A stretch of 64,000 bases of DNA from Rheinheimera sp. (GCA_003543135.1 DPJG01000010.1:62001-126000), one strand, 5' to 3'; counted from the stretch's first letter, positions 18,675 through 28,285 are shown. Numbers and translations are program-made. The notes: generated by a model from the sequence alone, not told the origin.

Positions 18675-20888
18675 TTAACTTAAATCCAGCGGGTCCACAT
18701 CCAGTTGCCATTTGAGTTTGCGACTGAGCGCTGACTTTTGAATATGAGAAAGCAATATCTCCAGCAGCTGATGTAACACTTTCCGATCCGGGCTGAATAA
18801 CTGTAGTTGCCAGCGATATTTGCCGGCTTTACGTTCAAGCGGCGCCTTGACCGGTCCCAACCACTGCACTCTTTGTAATGTGGTTTGTGTTGCTGGTATC
18901 GCCTGCATCTGCCCGGCACAAATTTGCTGCAGTTCCGACAACCATAACTGACAAATGGCACTGTCGAGCCCCTCAGCACGAAACATCGCCATAAACTGAT
19001 AAGGCGGCAGCTGGGTTTGTTGCCGCTCTTTGAGCGCACTGCGGGCAAAAGCGCTGTAGCCATTCTGAATCACGTCCTGCAGCAGCGGATGGCCAGGATA
19101 ATGGGTTTGCAACAACACTTTGCCAGGCACATCACCGCGGCCGGCGCGGCCCGATACCTGAGTGAGCAGCTGTGCCAGCTGTTCGGCAGCACGGAAATCG
19201 CTGCTGTATAAAGCGCCGTCCACATCAACAATGACCACTAAAGTGACATTGGGAAAATGATGCCCTTTGGCCAGCATCTGGGTGCCGATAACAAGCTGTG
19301 GGGCGCCACTTTGAATTGTAGCCAGATGTGCTTCCAGACTGCCTTTACGCCTGATGCTGTCCCTGTCCAGCCGGGTAATGGGAAAATCCGGAATCAGCTT
19401 GCCAAGTTGCTCTTCCAGCTGTTCAGTACCCTGACCCACAGGCGCCAGCTGGGTACTGCCACAGGCACCACACTGGTGCGGCACCGGCCTGGTGGCGGCG
19501 CAGTGATGGCACACCAGCTGGCGGCTTTGTTTATGATAAGTGGTAAATGCACTGCAATGCAGACATTCGGTCAGCCAGCCACATTCGTGACAAATCAGCG
19601 CTGGGGCAAAACCACGGCGGTTTAAAAACAGCATCACCTGATTGCCACGGCTCAGATGCTGACGCATTTGTGCCAGAGTGCCGTCGGCCAAACCGTGTTT
19701 CAGGACCTGTTGTTTTAAATCAATCAGTTCAATTTGCGGCACCAGCTGACTGGTGGCGCGATCCGGTAATTGCAGATGGCTGAATTTTTTCTGCTGCACG
19801 TTATATAAAGATTCGAGGCTTGGCGTGGCAGAACCGAGCAGGATAGGGCACTGCTCTATACTGGCGCGTTTCACCGCTAAATCACGGGCGTGATACCGAA
19901 AACCGTCCTGTTGTTTCAGCGACTGATCATGCTCTTCATCAATGATCAATAAACCCAGATTTCGAAAGGGCAAAAACAATGCCGAGCGGGTGCCGATAGT
20001 AATAGCAGCATCGCCACTCTGGCTGCGTTGCCAGGCACGTAACCTTTCACTGTCGGTCATATTGGAATGCCAGCTTTGCATTGGCACGGCAAAACGTTTT
20101 TCAAACCTTGCCAGCGTTTGGGGGGTTAAACCAATTTCCGGCACCAGCACTAACACCTGCTGGCCTTTGGCCAGCACCGGTGCTATTGCTTGTAAATACA
20201 CTTCGGTTTTGCCTGAGCCTGTGACACCTTCCAGCAAAAAACGGCTAAAACTGCCGAGCGCCTGCACTACAGCTGTGACGGCCAGTGCCTGTGCCGGGTT
20301 CAGTGGCAGTGCTTTTTGTTTTTCTCTCTGGTACACAAAAGGCGAAAATGGCTGACTGACCAGCTCGACCAGGTTTTTTTCCAACAGCTGGTTTAGCGTG
20401 GTTCTGCTGTGCTGCGCCAGTACATCGGCTTCAGTTAAATCTGATGTTAATAAGGCCTGCCATAAGGCCAGCTGTTTGGCGGAGCGGCGAAAATTCTGTT
20501 CGCTGAGCTGATGACCTGTTTCAGTGAGTTTTACGGTTTTATGTTTTTCATTGTCAAGCAGCCGGCCTTCGCGCAATAAGGCCGGTAAAGCGCTGGTCAG
20601 CACATCGCCCAGCGGATGATGGTAATAGTCGCTGGCAAAACTGAGTAAATCCCTGAGTTGAGGCCCAAGCACAGGCACGGGATCGAGCAGGGCACTGACG
20701 TTTTTTAAACTTGAGCTGTCAAAACTGTCGTCTGGATTAATTTGCCAGACAATACCCACCAGCTGGCGTTTGCCAAAAGGCACCAACACCCTGGCTCCGA
20801 CCTTAACCCCTGCGGGATCGTCAGTTTCCAGTTGATAATCAAAATGTTGGCGCAGCGGCACCGGTAGGGCAACCCGAACAATCAGCAC
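18675..20888 (-). CDS. priA: primosomal protein N' (replication restart helicase)
   Basis: PriA (737 residues) is a superfamily 2 helicase that reloads the replisome at stalled forks. Visible are the N-terminal DNA-binding part (RVALPVPLRQHFDY), Walker A (GVTGSGKTEV), DEEH, and the helicase motif TQMLAKGHHFP. A cysteine cluster at about residues 430-475 (CHEC, CLHC, CHHC, CGAC) binds two zinc ions. I prefer the GTG at 20888, eight bases after GGA, over the TTG at 20894. It is divergent from rpmE as in E. coli. Confidence 0.97.
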   Translation of the reverse strand: MLIVRVALPVPLRQHFDYQLETDDPAGVKVGARVLVPFGKRQLVGIVWQINPDDSFDSSSLKNVSALLDPVPVLGPQLRDLLSFASDYYHHPLGDVLTSALPALLREGRLLDNEKHKTVKLTETGHQLSEQNFRRSAKQLALWQALLTSDLTEADVLAQHSRTTLNQLLEKNLVELVSQPFSPFVYQREKQKALPLNPAQALAVTAVVQALGSFSRFLLEGVTGSGKTEVYLQAIAPVLAKGQQVLVLVPEIGLTPQTLARFEKRFAVPMQSWHSNMTDSERLRAWQRSQSGDAAITIGTRSALFLPFRNLGLLIIDEEHDQSLKQQDGFRYHARDLAVKRASIEQCPILLGSATPSLESLYNVQQKKFSHLQLPDRATSQLVPQIELIDLKQQVLKHGLADGTLAQMRQHLSRGNQVMLFLNRRGFAPALICHECGWLTECLHCSAFTTYHKQSRQLVCHHCAATRPVPHQCGACGSTQLAPVGQGTEQLEEQLGKLIPDFPITRLDRDSIRRKGSLEAHLATIQSGAPQLVIGTQMLAKGHHFPNVTLVVIVDVDGALYSSDFRAAEQLAQLLTQVSGRAGRGDVPGKVLLQTHYPGHPLLQDVIQNGYSAFARSALKERQQTQLPPYQFMAMFRAEGLDSAICQLWLSELQQICAGQMQAIPATQTTLQRVQWLGPVKAPLERKAGKYRWQLQLFSPDRKVLHQLLEILLSHIQKSALSRKLKWQLDVDPLDLS

Positions 20889-21115
20889 AATCAAATTCCG
20901 TCAATAAACCAACTGCAGTTTACAAAGCACGGCCTTGCCTGAACAGGGCTATTTTCCGGCCTGGCTGCGGCCCTGGTGTTTTTTTCTGAAGGCGGTTTTT
21001 TTTGTTGAATAAGGCCTGCTGATCTATTAAGCTACGCGCCCTAATTTAACTGAAATACGTATGGTGTTTGACAGCAAGACTGATCAGATTGCGATACGGC
21101 CCAACGAGGTAAGCC

Positions 21116-21328
21116 ATGAAACCAGGTATCCACCCGGAATACAAAGAAATCACTGCAACCTGTACTTGCGGTAATTCATTCAAAACCAGTTCTGCTCTGT
21201 GCAAAGACATCCACCTGGACGTTTGCTCAGCTTGCCACCCGTTCTACACTGGTAAGCAAAAAGTTCTGGACGTAGGTGGTCGTGTTGACCGCTTCAAAAA
21301 ACGTTTTGCAGTACTGGGCGCCAAATAA
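21116..21328 (+). CDS. rpmE: 50S ribosomal protein L31
   Basis: L31 (70 residues) is of the zinc-binding C+ type: Cys16, Cys18, Cys37 and Cys40 are present in CTC and CSAC. The segment HPFYTGKQ and the ending [10 protein letters not shown] are diagnostic. AACGAGGT lies upstream of the ATG. Codon use is strongly biased to common codons, as expected for a ribosomal protein. A UNCG-loop terminator follows. Confidence 0.98.
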   Translation: MKPGIHPEYKEITATCTCGNSFKTSSALCKDIHLDVCSACHPFYTGKQKVLDVGGRVDRFKKRFAVLGAK

Positions 21329-21352
21329 TCCGGCTTCCTGTTTCAAAACAGC

Positions 21353-21377
21353 AAAAAGGCACTACGGTGCCTTTTTT
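21353..21377 (+). terminator. intrinsic terminator of rpmE
   Basis: GGCAC / GTGCC stem with a TACG tetraloop, flanked by five A and followed by six T residues. Confidence 0.9.
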
Positions 21378-21961
21378 GTTGCCCCCAATTTGTCACTCGC
21401 CCTCGGTAATCTGTCAGCAGTTTGTAGTTGACCTGATGTTTTTACTGCTCACTTTGATCTGGTTTTGGTTTTTATGCGGTGCATCAGACTGAACTGAGTG
21501 AAAAAAAATTCTGCATAATGGCAGTGGCTTATATGCAAAGTTTTTAGTCTTGCATGTGCTTTTATCTGATTGATTTTAAATATATAAATTCGTTTGTAGT
21601 TATTGGTTTTTGCATAATTATCAACTTATCTTTGTTATCCATCTGGCCGTTTATGCATCTGTATTGCATGGTTAATGACAGCTTGTCTAACTGGTCATAC
21701 CTCATCGCAAAATTCCGCTTGGTTTCACGGATAAAACTTGTTATAAAACTTAAGAACGCTGAAATTTGCACAAATTCTGTGCAGCACAAAGGGCGGATTT
21801 TGTGGATTGTTTACAAGCCACAACCTGCTGTGTTCATCAGCTGAAAGTGCGGCTGTTCCTACACCAGTGGTACGATCAGAAAGTTAATGATTTGATTCAG
21901 CGGGTCTGCTTATTAGAATGAGCGGCCTTTTGCGCGGCTCCTTCGCACAACAAGGCAAAAA
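21378..21961. other. AT-rich intergenic region upstream of malic enzyme gene
   Basis: These 584 bp have no recognisable gene. From about 21540 to 21790 the DNA is clearly richer in A and T than its surroundings. Open frames on both strands there (about 96 and 75 codons) have no family resemblance and look like chance frames. It probably holds the promoter and regulatory sites of the malic enzyme gene. Confidence 0.5.
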
Positions 21962-23269
21962 ATGGCAAAAAACCAGTCAATACAACTAGATGCCCAAAGG
22001 GCTAAGCGTCAGGACACTCTTACCATGTCAGATTTTAAACAACAAGCACTGCGGTATCACGCTGAACCCAAGCCTGGCAAAATCAGTGTTGAGATCAGTA
22101 AGCCGGCCGAAACGGTGAAAGATTTAGCACTGGCGTACAGTCCGGGTGTGGCAGAGCCGGTACGGGAAATTGCCGACAATATCGACAATGTTTACAAATA
22201 CACTGCCAAAGGCAATCTGGTTGCCGTGATCAGTAACGGTACCGCTATTTTGGGTCTTGGTAACTTAGGTCCTATGGCTTCTAAGCCGGTGATGGAAGGT
22301 AAAGCTCTGTTATTTAAGCGTTTTGCTAACCTTGATTCCATTGATATTGAAGTGACACACCGCACCACTGAAGAATTTATTAATACGGTTGCCAATATCG
22401 CCGACACTTTTGGCGGTATTAACCTTGAAGATATCAAGTCGCCTGAATGTTTTGAAATTGAAAAAGAGCTGATCAAACGCTGCAATATTCCGGTGTTTCA
22501 TGATGACCAGCACGGCACCGCTATTGTTACAGCGGCTGGCCTTCTGAATGCACTGGAAATTCAGGGCAAAGATATCCGTAAAGTTACTATCGTCTGTATG
22601 GGCGCCGGCGCTGCCGCTATTGCCTGTATGGAACTGTTGATTAAATGTGGCGCCAAACGCGAATACATTTATATGCTCGATACCAAAGGGGTGATCCATA
22701 CCCGCCGTGAAGATTTAAACCAATACAAAACCTTATTTGCCAATAACACCGACAAACGGACACTGGAAGACGCTCTGGAAGGTGCAGATGTATTTGTGGG
22801 TGTGTCAGGCCCGGACGTATTACCACCAGAAGCGCTGAAGTTAATGGCGGATAAACCTGTGGTTTTTGCCTGCTCTAACCCGGATCCGGAAATTAAACCT
22901 GAGCTGGCGCATGCAGTGCGTTCAGATTTAATTATGGCAACGGGTCGTTCGGATTACCCGAACCAGGTGAATAACGTGTTGTGTTTCCCATTTATTTTCC
23001 GCGGTGCGCTGGATGTGCGTGCCAAAGTGATTAATGACGAAATGAAAATTGCTGCGGTACAGGCCATTCGCAGTATTGCCAAAGAGCCGGTGCCGGAAGC
23101 TGTGTTGGTGGCGTCCCAGGTGAAAAGCCTTGAGTTTGGCAAAGAATACATTATTCCAAAACCCATGGATCCAAGGTTGTTACCTCGGGTGGCCAAAGCT
23201 GTGGCTGATGCCGCAGTGGCCTCTGGTGTAGCCCGTATTCCGATGCCTGAAGCTTATATGCAGCAATAA
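21962..23269 (+). CDS. maeB: NADP-type malic enzyme, short form
   Basis: This 435-residue enzyme decarboxylates malate to pyruvate with reduction of NAD(P). The segments AYSPGVAEPV, GLGNLGPMASKPVMEGKA, FHDDQHGTAIV and GAGAAAIACMELL are the family motifs. It covers only the malic enzyme part. The phosphotransacetylase-like C-terminal domain found in E. coli MaeB (about 760 residues) is missing, as in many short bacterial forms. AAGG precedes the ATG at 21962; an internal ATG at 22025 is a weaker alternative. Cofactor preference is not provable from the sequence. Confidence 0.93.
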   Translation: MAKNQSIQLDAQRAKRQDTLTMSDFKQQALRYHAEPKPGKISVEISKPAETVKDLALAYSPGVAEPVREIADNIDNVYKYTAKGNLVAVISNGTAILGLGNLGPMASKPVMEGKALLFKRFANLDSIDIEVTHRTTEEFINTVANIADTFGGINLEDIKSPECFEIEKELIKRCNIPVFHDDQHGTAIVTAAGLLNALEIQGKDIRKVTIVCMGAGAAAIACMELLIKCGAKREYIYMLDTKGVIHTRREDLNQYKTLFANNTDKRTLEDALEGADVFVGVSGPDVLPPEALKLMADKPVVFACSNPDPEIKPELAHAVRSDLIMATGRSDYPNQVNNVLCFPFIFRGALDVRAKVINDEMKIAAVQAIRSIAKEPVPEAVLVASQVKSLEFGKEYIIPKPMDPRLLPRVAKAVADAAVASGVARIPMPEAYMQQ

Positions 23270-23293
23270 CAGCTTGCGCAAAACCACAAAAAA

Positions 23294-23317
23294 GAAACCC
23301 GCCAATTGGCGGGTTTC
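23294..23317. terminator. bidirectional terminator between maeB and metJ
   Basis: Perfect inverted repeat GAAACCCGCC / GGCGGGTTTC with an AATT loop. On the minus strand it is followed by CTTTTTTG, so it serves metJ best; on the plus strand the T-tract is short. Confidence 0.8.
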
Positions 23318-23381
23318 TGCATTCTGTTGATTTGTTTTTATTGTATTTTCTGACTCTTGGAATTTTTAGTGGTGAGTCAGA

Positions 23382-23717
23382 TTATTCTTCGTCGGATTCA
23401 GCTTCCTGAATAACCGGAATTGGTTTACCCATGCTGGTCAGAATGTTGCGTACTTCAACCGGAATTTGGTGTGGGTTGTCTTTGCGTAAGTCTTCATCGG
23501 CTGGCAGTGGCTGACCGGTAAAAGCATGCAAAAAAGCTTCACATAACAATTCGCTGTTGGTGGCATGACGTAAGTTATTGACTTGACGACGGGTTCTTTC
23601 ATCTGTCAGCACTTTTAATACATTCAGCGGGATAGAAACGGTGATTTTTTTCACCTGCTCAGATTTTTTGCCGTGTTCGGCATACGGGTGAACGTATTCA
23701 CCATTCCACTTAGCCAT
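23382..23717 (-). CDS. metJ: methionine regulon repressor MetJ
   Basis: MetJ (111 residues) is the ribbon-helix-helix repressor that uses S-adenosylmethionine as corepressor. The DNA-binding ribbon [20 protein letters not shown] and helix segment [20 protein letters not shown] are nearly those of E. coli MetJ. It is divergent from metB with MetJ operators between them, as in E. coli, so it likely represses metBL and itself. Confidence 0.98.
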   Translation of the reverse strand: MAKWNGEYVHPYAEHGKKSEQVKKITVSIPLNVLKVLTDERTRRQVNNLRHATNSELLCEAFLHAFTGQPLPADEDLRKDNPHQIPVEVRNILTSMGKPIPVIQEAESDEE

Positions 23718-23821
23718 AGTTGTACCTTGATTGTTTTTTTAAGTTGCGTAGCGCATTTTGGGCCGGAATTTTACTTCTTTATACGACGGGACACAAACAA
23801 TGCGCAAGAAATAATCATTGC

Positions 23822-23837
23822 AGACGTCTAAATGTTT
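23822..23837. promoter_or_regulatory. Met box (MetJ operator), metJ side
   Basis: An exact AGACGTCT consensus box at 23822-23829, followed by a weak half (AAATGTTT), about 105 bp upstream of the metJ start. MetJ binds tandem 8-bp boxes. Confidence 0.8.
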
Positions 23838-23867
23838 TGACTTCTTATTTTTCGTCAGTATACTTTT

Positions 23868-23883
23868 AGACGTCTAAACGCCT
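23868..23883. promoter_or_regulatory. Met box pair (MetJ operator), metB side
   Basis: An exact AGACGTCT at 23868-23875 with an adjacent AAACGCCT (6 of 8 match) at 23876-23883, 20 bp before the metB start codon. Confidence 0.85.
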
Positions 23884-23902
23884 AAATAAGTCTGAGGTCA
23901 TT

Positions 23903-25228
23903 ATGTCAAACCGTCACTCTGCCACTATTACTGCCCGCGCCGGCATAGCACAAGACCCGGCTTATGGGGCTGTGACACCGCCTTTGTACCTGACCTCCAC
24001 TTATGAACTGAAAGCTTTTAAACAGCCGGGCAAATACGATTATTCACGCTCCAATAACCCAACCCGCGATTTATTGGGGGACGCTTTAGCTGAATTGGAA
24101 GGCGGCGCCAAAGGTTTGGTGACCAGCACCGGTATGTCTGCCTGTTTATTGGCGCTGCAGCTGTTAACACCCCAGGACACTCTGGTGATCCCGCATGATT
24201 GTTACGGCGGCAGTTATCGTTTGTTTGTCAATCTGGCCAATCGAAAACAGGCGTTTAAAGTGGTGATTGTCAACTTCCAGCAAGATGGGTGGAAAACGCT
24301 GGTGCAACAAGCCAAACCCAAAATGATTTGGCTGGAAACACCCAGCAATCCTTTGCTGCAAATTACCGATGTTAAAGCGGTTTGTGAACTGGCAAAAAGC
24401 CTCGATGCCTTAGTGGTGGTGGACAACACTTTTTTATCGCCGGTGTTACAGCAACCGCTGCAACTGGGCGCCGACATTGTGGTGCATTCCACCACTAAAT
24501 ATTTAAACGGTCATAGCGATATTGTTGGTGGTGCGCTGATCACCAAAGATCAGGCCATTGGCGATGAGCTGAAGTGGTGGGCCAATTGTTTGGGCGTCAC
24601 AGGGGGGGCTTTTGATGCTCACTTAACCTTGCGTGGCATCCGCACTTTATTGCCCAGAATGAAAGCGCACCAGGAAAACGCTGCGCTGGTTGTGGAGTTT
24701 TTGCAGCAGCAAACACTGGTGGCCAAAACTTATTATCCAGGGTTAAAGGACCATCCGGGCCATGCTATTGCCAAAGCCCAGCAAAATGGTTTTGGCGCTA
24801 TGGTCAGCTTTGATTTAGCAGCAGATGAAGCTTATCTACCGGTATTTTTCAGCGCTTTACGTTGTTTTACGCTGGCACAGTCTTTAGGCGGTATTGAAAG
24901 TTTAATTTGCCACCCGGGCTCTATGACCCACGCTTCGATGGACGCTGCCGCGCAAAAAACCGCCGGTATTGGCCCTACATTAATCCGCTTATCTGTGGGG
25001 ATTGAAGATCCAAGGGATTTAATTGCTGATTTAGCCCAGGCTTTTGCCGCTGTGGCACAGGCGATTAAAGCCGATGGCAAGCAAAAAAACGGCAGCACAA
25101 GCCCGGAAGCCGCTGCCCAGAGTGTTGTGGCTACAGCAGCAACAAAACCCTCAGTAGCAACAGGCCAGCACCTTGCAGACGCTGAACAATCTTTTCGTTT
25201 AAATCCGGCTCTGGCCGCTTTCTGGTGA
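23903..25228 (+). CDS. metB: cystathionine gamma-synthase
   Basis: PLP enzyme of the Cys/Met metabolism family that joins an O-acyl-homoserine with cysteine. The PLP lysine is Lys199 in HSTTKYLNGHSD; NPTRD and GGYNS-region equivalents (SNNPTRDLLGDALAELEGG) are present. At 441 residues it is about 55 longer than usual (about 386). The extra part, after about residue 388, is an Ala/Ser/Thr-rich tail ending RLNPALAAFW. It overlaps metL by 4 bp (GTGA), so the two are translationally coupled. Expression should be repressed by MetJ. Confidence 0.95.
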   Translation: MSNRHSATITARAGIAQDPAYGAVTPPLYLTSTYELKAFKQPGKYDYSRSNNPTRDLLGDALAELEGGAKGLVTSTGMSACLLALQLLTPQDTLVIPHDCYGGSYRLFVNLANRKQAFKVVIVNFQQDGWKTLVQQAKPKMIWLETPSNPLLQITDVKAVCELAKSLDALVVVDNTFLSPVLQQPLQLGADIVVHSTTKYLNGHSDIVGGALITKDQAIGDELKWWANCLGVTGGAFDAHLTLRGIRTLLPRMKAHQENAALVVEFLQQQTLVAKTYYPGLKDHPGHAIAKAQQNGFGAMVSFDLAADEAYLPVFFSALRCFTLAQSLGGIESLICHPGSMTHASMDAAAQKTAGIGPTLIRLSVGIEDPRDLIADLAQAFAAVAQAIKADGKQKNGSTSPEAAAQSVVATAATKPSVATGQHLADAEQSFRLNPALAAFW

Positions 25229-27660
25229 GTGTTATGACAGTATTATCGTCAGTTTCTTTAGTTCATTCAGCGGCCCCTGCGCTGGTGGTGCATAAATTTG
25301 GTGGCAGCAGTTTAGCATCCAGCGAACGTTTTCATGCGGTGGCCGATATTTTGCTGGCGCAGCCGCAATCATCGGCTTTTGTCGTGGTGTCCGCACCAGG
25401 GGATACCACAGACGCTTTATTAACACTGTTGGATTGCGCCTGTGACACGCCGGAGTTTGAACTGCATTACCAGCAGCTGGCACAACAGCTGCGCTTGCTG
25501 GTAAGCCGCACTTTAACTGCCGCTACTGCACCTTTGGTGCTAAATGAACTGAATCACTGGCTGGCGGCAATTCCAACCTTCGCATTGGCCGGGCGTAATA
25601 ATGATGTGCTGGCAACAGGCGAAAAACTGTCGGCTTTGCTGCTCAGCCATTTGCTGCAGGAGCGGGGTGTTGCCGCCAAGGCGATAGATGCCCGTGACTT
25701 TTTACAACTGTCAGGCCAGCAAGTGTTATGGCCGCAATCTGAAGCTGCGTTAAGGTCACTGTTAATCCCCGGTTTTAATGTGGTGACTGGTTTTATTGCC
25801 CGGAACGAGCTGGGAGACAGCATCACACTGGGTCGCAATGGCAGTGATTATTCCGCCACCATTTTAGGCCGGCTGGTGCAGGCTCAGACTATTCATATCT
25901 GGACAGATGTAGATGCCATTTATAGTGCAGATCCGCGCAAGGTGCCGTCAGCCCGCCCTTACCGTCAGGTGCCCTGGGCACAGGCCACTTTATTGGCACA
26001 GCTGGGTAACCCGGTTTTGCATGCCAAAACCTTAAGCCCGCTGCAGGACTATGCCGCTGAACTGGTAGTGCGCAGCAGTTATGAGCCTGAGCAACCAGGT
26101 TGTAAAGTCAGCCGTCAGGCCGCTATTGAAGTGCAGTTTGTCACTGATTTAAACGATGTGGTGCTGGTCACTTTACCAAAAAGCGCATTGCTAAAAGCCG
26201 AAGCCGTGGCAGCTAGCTTGCAGCTGACGGTATTTGCGGTGCCGGGCGATCACAACTCTTGGGTAGTGGCACAAAAAAATCTTGATGTTTTATTAAGTTA
26301 TCTGGGGCAACAACAAATTTACCCCAGGGTCAGCAGTGAACAGTATCAGGCTGTTGCCTGGGTCAAACCAGCAGCTAAACAACAAAAGCAGTTGTCGTTG
26401 CAGGCCGCGCACTGGCTGGAACGCCAGCAACCAGCATTTTCGTTTGATAACAACGAACTGGCACTCTGGTTGTTTGCACCGGCTTTAACTGCCCGCGAGC
26501 TCACCGAATTTCACCAGTTGTTGTTACCTAGCCAAGTGCGGTTGAATGTAGTGGTGGCAGGTACCGGCAATGTTGGTGCCGAATTTTTGGCGTTATTGGC
26601 TAAACAACAACAGGTTTTTGCCGGGCAAATTGAACTAAAACTGGCCGGTGTGCTGAATTCGCGTCAGGCCTGTTTTAGTGATGAGTTAACAGTACAAAAC
26701 TGGCAGGCGCAATTAGTGGCTGCACCTTGTTATCAAAAGCAGGATTTACTGGATTATTTAACGGCGTTACCAAGCCCTAAAGTGTTGGTGGACATTACAC
26801 CCAGCAAAACTTTTGCTGAATCTTATGCTGACTTTGTGCAAACCGGCTGTCATTTGATCAGCGCCAATAAACAAGGGGTGACGTTGCCACTGGCCCAATA
26901 TCAGCAGATTGCCGCCACTGTGGCCGAGCAACAGGTGAGCTGGCTGGCCAACACCACTGTGGGCGCAGGTTTGCCGGTGCAGCGTATTCTGCAGGAGCTG
27001 CAAAGTTCAGGGGATCATATTCAGCAAATCAGCGGTATTTTTTCCGGTACTTTGTCCTGGTTATTGTGTAAATACGACGGCAGTGCAGCTTTTTCTGACT
27101 TTGTGCTGCAGGCGCAGGCCGAAGGTTTAACAGAGCCGGATCCACGCGACGATTTATCCGGCAAAGATGTACAACGCAAATTGCTGGTACTGGCGCGCGA
27201 ACTGGGTTTAACCCTGGATATCAATGATATAAAGCTGACGCCTTTATTACCTAAGGGTCTGGAGCAAGGCAGCTGGGATGAGTTCTGGGCACAACGTGCT
27301 GAGCTTGATAGGGTACTGGCACAGACTTTTGCCAAAGCAGCCGCTGAGGGCAAAGTATTGCGTTATGTCGCAACTTTAACTGTGACAGCACAAGGGCCAA
27401 AAGCCAGTGTGCAGCTGCTGGAAGTTGCGCCCGAACATCCGCTTGCGGCCATTCAGGCTTGTGATAATGTCTTTGTCATTGAATCCGACTGGTATCAGGC
27501 CAATCCACTGGTGCTTAAAGGCCCGGGAGCCGGCCGGTTAGTGACTGCAGGTGGTATTCATGCCGATTTGGCTATTCTGGCACGCCAGCAAATAGCAGCT
27601 GCCAAAGCGGCACGGCACAGTCAGGCGCAGGCAGCAGCCTGGGCCAACGAAAGGGCCTGA
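25225..27660 (+). CDS. metL: bifunctional aspartokinase II / homoserine dehydrogenase II
   Basis: The 811-residue fusion catalyses the first and third steps from aspartate to homoserine for methionine. The aspartokinase domain starts with HKFGGSSL and runs to about residue 430, with GRNGSDYSA as substrate-binding segment. The dehydrogenase domain starts with the Rossmann motif GTGNVGAEFL at about 443 and contains SANKQGVT and NTTVGAGLP. The central ACT-like region is present but, as in MetL, threonine inhibition is not expected. A GTG at 25225 overlaps the metB stop; the ATG at 25234 is an alternative. Confidence 0.97.
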   Translation: MSVMTVLSSVSLVHSAAPALVVHKFGGSSLASSERFHAVADILLAQPQSSAFVVVSAPGDTTDALLTLLDCACDTPEFELHYQQLAQQLRLLVSRTLTAATAPLVLNELNHWLAAIPTFALAGRNNDVLATGEKLSALLLSHLLQERGVAAKAIDARDFLQLSGQQVLWPQSEAALRSLLIPGFNVVTGFIARNELGDSITLGRNGSDYSATILGRLVQAQTIHIWTDVDAIYSADPRKVPSARPYRQVPWAQATLLAQLGNPVLHAKTLSPLQDYAAELVVRSSYEPEQPGCKVSRQAAIEVQFVTDLNDVVLVTLPKSALLKAEAVAASLQLTVFAVPGDHNSWVVAQKNLDVLLSYLGQQQIYPRVSSEQYQAVAWVKPAAKQQKQLSLQAAHWLERQQPAFSFDNNELALWLFAPALTARELTEFHQLLLPSQVRLNVVVAGTGNVGAEFLALLAKQQQVFAGQIELKLAGVLNSRQACFSDELTVQNWQAQLVAAPCYQKQDLLDYLTALPSPKVLVDITPSKTFAESYADFVQTGCHLISANKQGVTLPLAQYQQIAATVAEQQVSWLANTTVGAGLPVQRILQELQSSGDHIQQISGIFSGTLSWLLCKYDGSAAFSDFVLQAQAEGLTEPDPRDDLSGKDVQRKLLVLARELGLTLDINDIKLTPLLPKGLEQGSWDEFWAQRAELDRVLAQTFAKAAAEGKVLRYVATLTVTAQGPKASVQLLEVAPEHPLAAIQACDNVFVIESDWYQANPLVLKGPGAGRLVTAGGIHADLAILARQQIAAAKAARHSQAQAAAWANERA

Positions 27661-28066
27661 GCTTCAACAGCTGGTTTTGCTTAGGGCATGTGCTGAACTA
27701 CCTGTAGCTGCGCTGCAAAGCGCTTCATGCTGGCGGCAAGCTGATTGCCGCTGCATCTTTTTTGCCTTGTCTTAGTTCCTGAAAACGGCAAAGTTTTGCC
27801 GTTGACTTGAGCTGTCAGATCACAATGATCATGCAAGATCCGCCGCTAGCCTTTGCTTGTGTCTTAATAAGCATTTGAATTTTAATGTTTTATTCTTTAT
27901 CTTCTTAAAAAGATGTCGGCGCCGGATTTTTGTCATTAGATCTTGGCGCGGTTGTTGCTAATAAGCATACGCCGTTGTCACCGACCCGTTGAAGAAGGAT
28001 CGGAAATGGGCACAAATTTTCAGAGAAGTCTAACAAATAAACTTACAAATTAGGGATTTACTCACT
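27661..28066. other. intergenic region after metL
   Basis: These 406 bp contain two stem-loops: GCGGCAA / TTGCCGC at 27733-27751 followed by TGCATCTTTTTT (a probable metBL terminator), and ACGGCAAA / TTTGCCGT near 27784-27801. The second half (27850-28066) should hold the promoter and a leader for the small-peptide gene. No coding frame or riboswitch was recognised. Confidence 0.5.
27733..27763 (+). terminator. probable terminator of metBL
   Basis: Seven-bp stem GCGGCAA / TTGCCGC with a GCTGA loop, followed after five bases by six T residues. The gap between stem and T-tract makes it less than ideal. Confidence 0.5.
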
Positions 28067-28270
28067 ATGCAAATCAATGCACAATCAGGCATCAACGCGG
28101 CTTTATTTGATGTTCAAACGAAAAAAAATACAGCGTTAGAAAAACAACCCTTACCAGCAGCACAGGACAAAGTCACTTTGTCTGCTGAAGCTTTAGCACT
28201 GGCAAGTGGTGGCGGTCAGGTACAAACTTTAGGAACAAGCTGGCCAAAATGGCCAACCATTCCAGCCTAA
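28067..28270 (+). CDS. small protein with bacteriocin-like GG segment, unknown function
   Basis: The small protein has 67 residues and no signal peptide or membrane helix. Its N-terminal two thirds are polar. Then come KVTLSAEALALASGGG (residues 44-59 approximately) and a short hydrophobic, proline- and tryptophan-rich tail QVQTLGTSWPKWPTIPA. The LSxEAL...SGGG pattern resembles a double-glycine leader of secreted peptides, with the tail as possible core. The DKVTLSAEAL part also resembles linker segments seen in FlgM-like and other marine gammaproteobacterial proteins, so the resemblance may be chance. TAGGGA lies about 10 bp before the ATG. A membrane-protein gene begins 15 bp downstream, suggesting one transcript. 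Confidence 0.65.
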   Translation: MQINAQSGINAALFDVQTKKNTALEKQPLPAAQDKVTLSAEALALASGGGQVQTLGTSWPKWPTIPA

Positions 28271-28285
28271 TAAGTTGAGGTTTGC

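Noticed and set aside
21554-21844. Possible 96-codon gene in the AT-rich gap before the malic enzyme gene
   Set aside because: No ribosome-binding site or family resemblance. The hydrophobic content is explained by AT-rich codons.
27661-28066. Possible riboswitch (SAM or lysine type) near metL or upstream of the small peptide gene
   Set aside because: Only simple hairpins are visible. No conserved multi-helix core was recognised, and met genes here are explained by MetJ.
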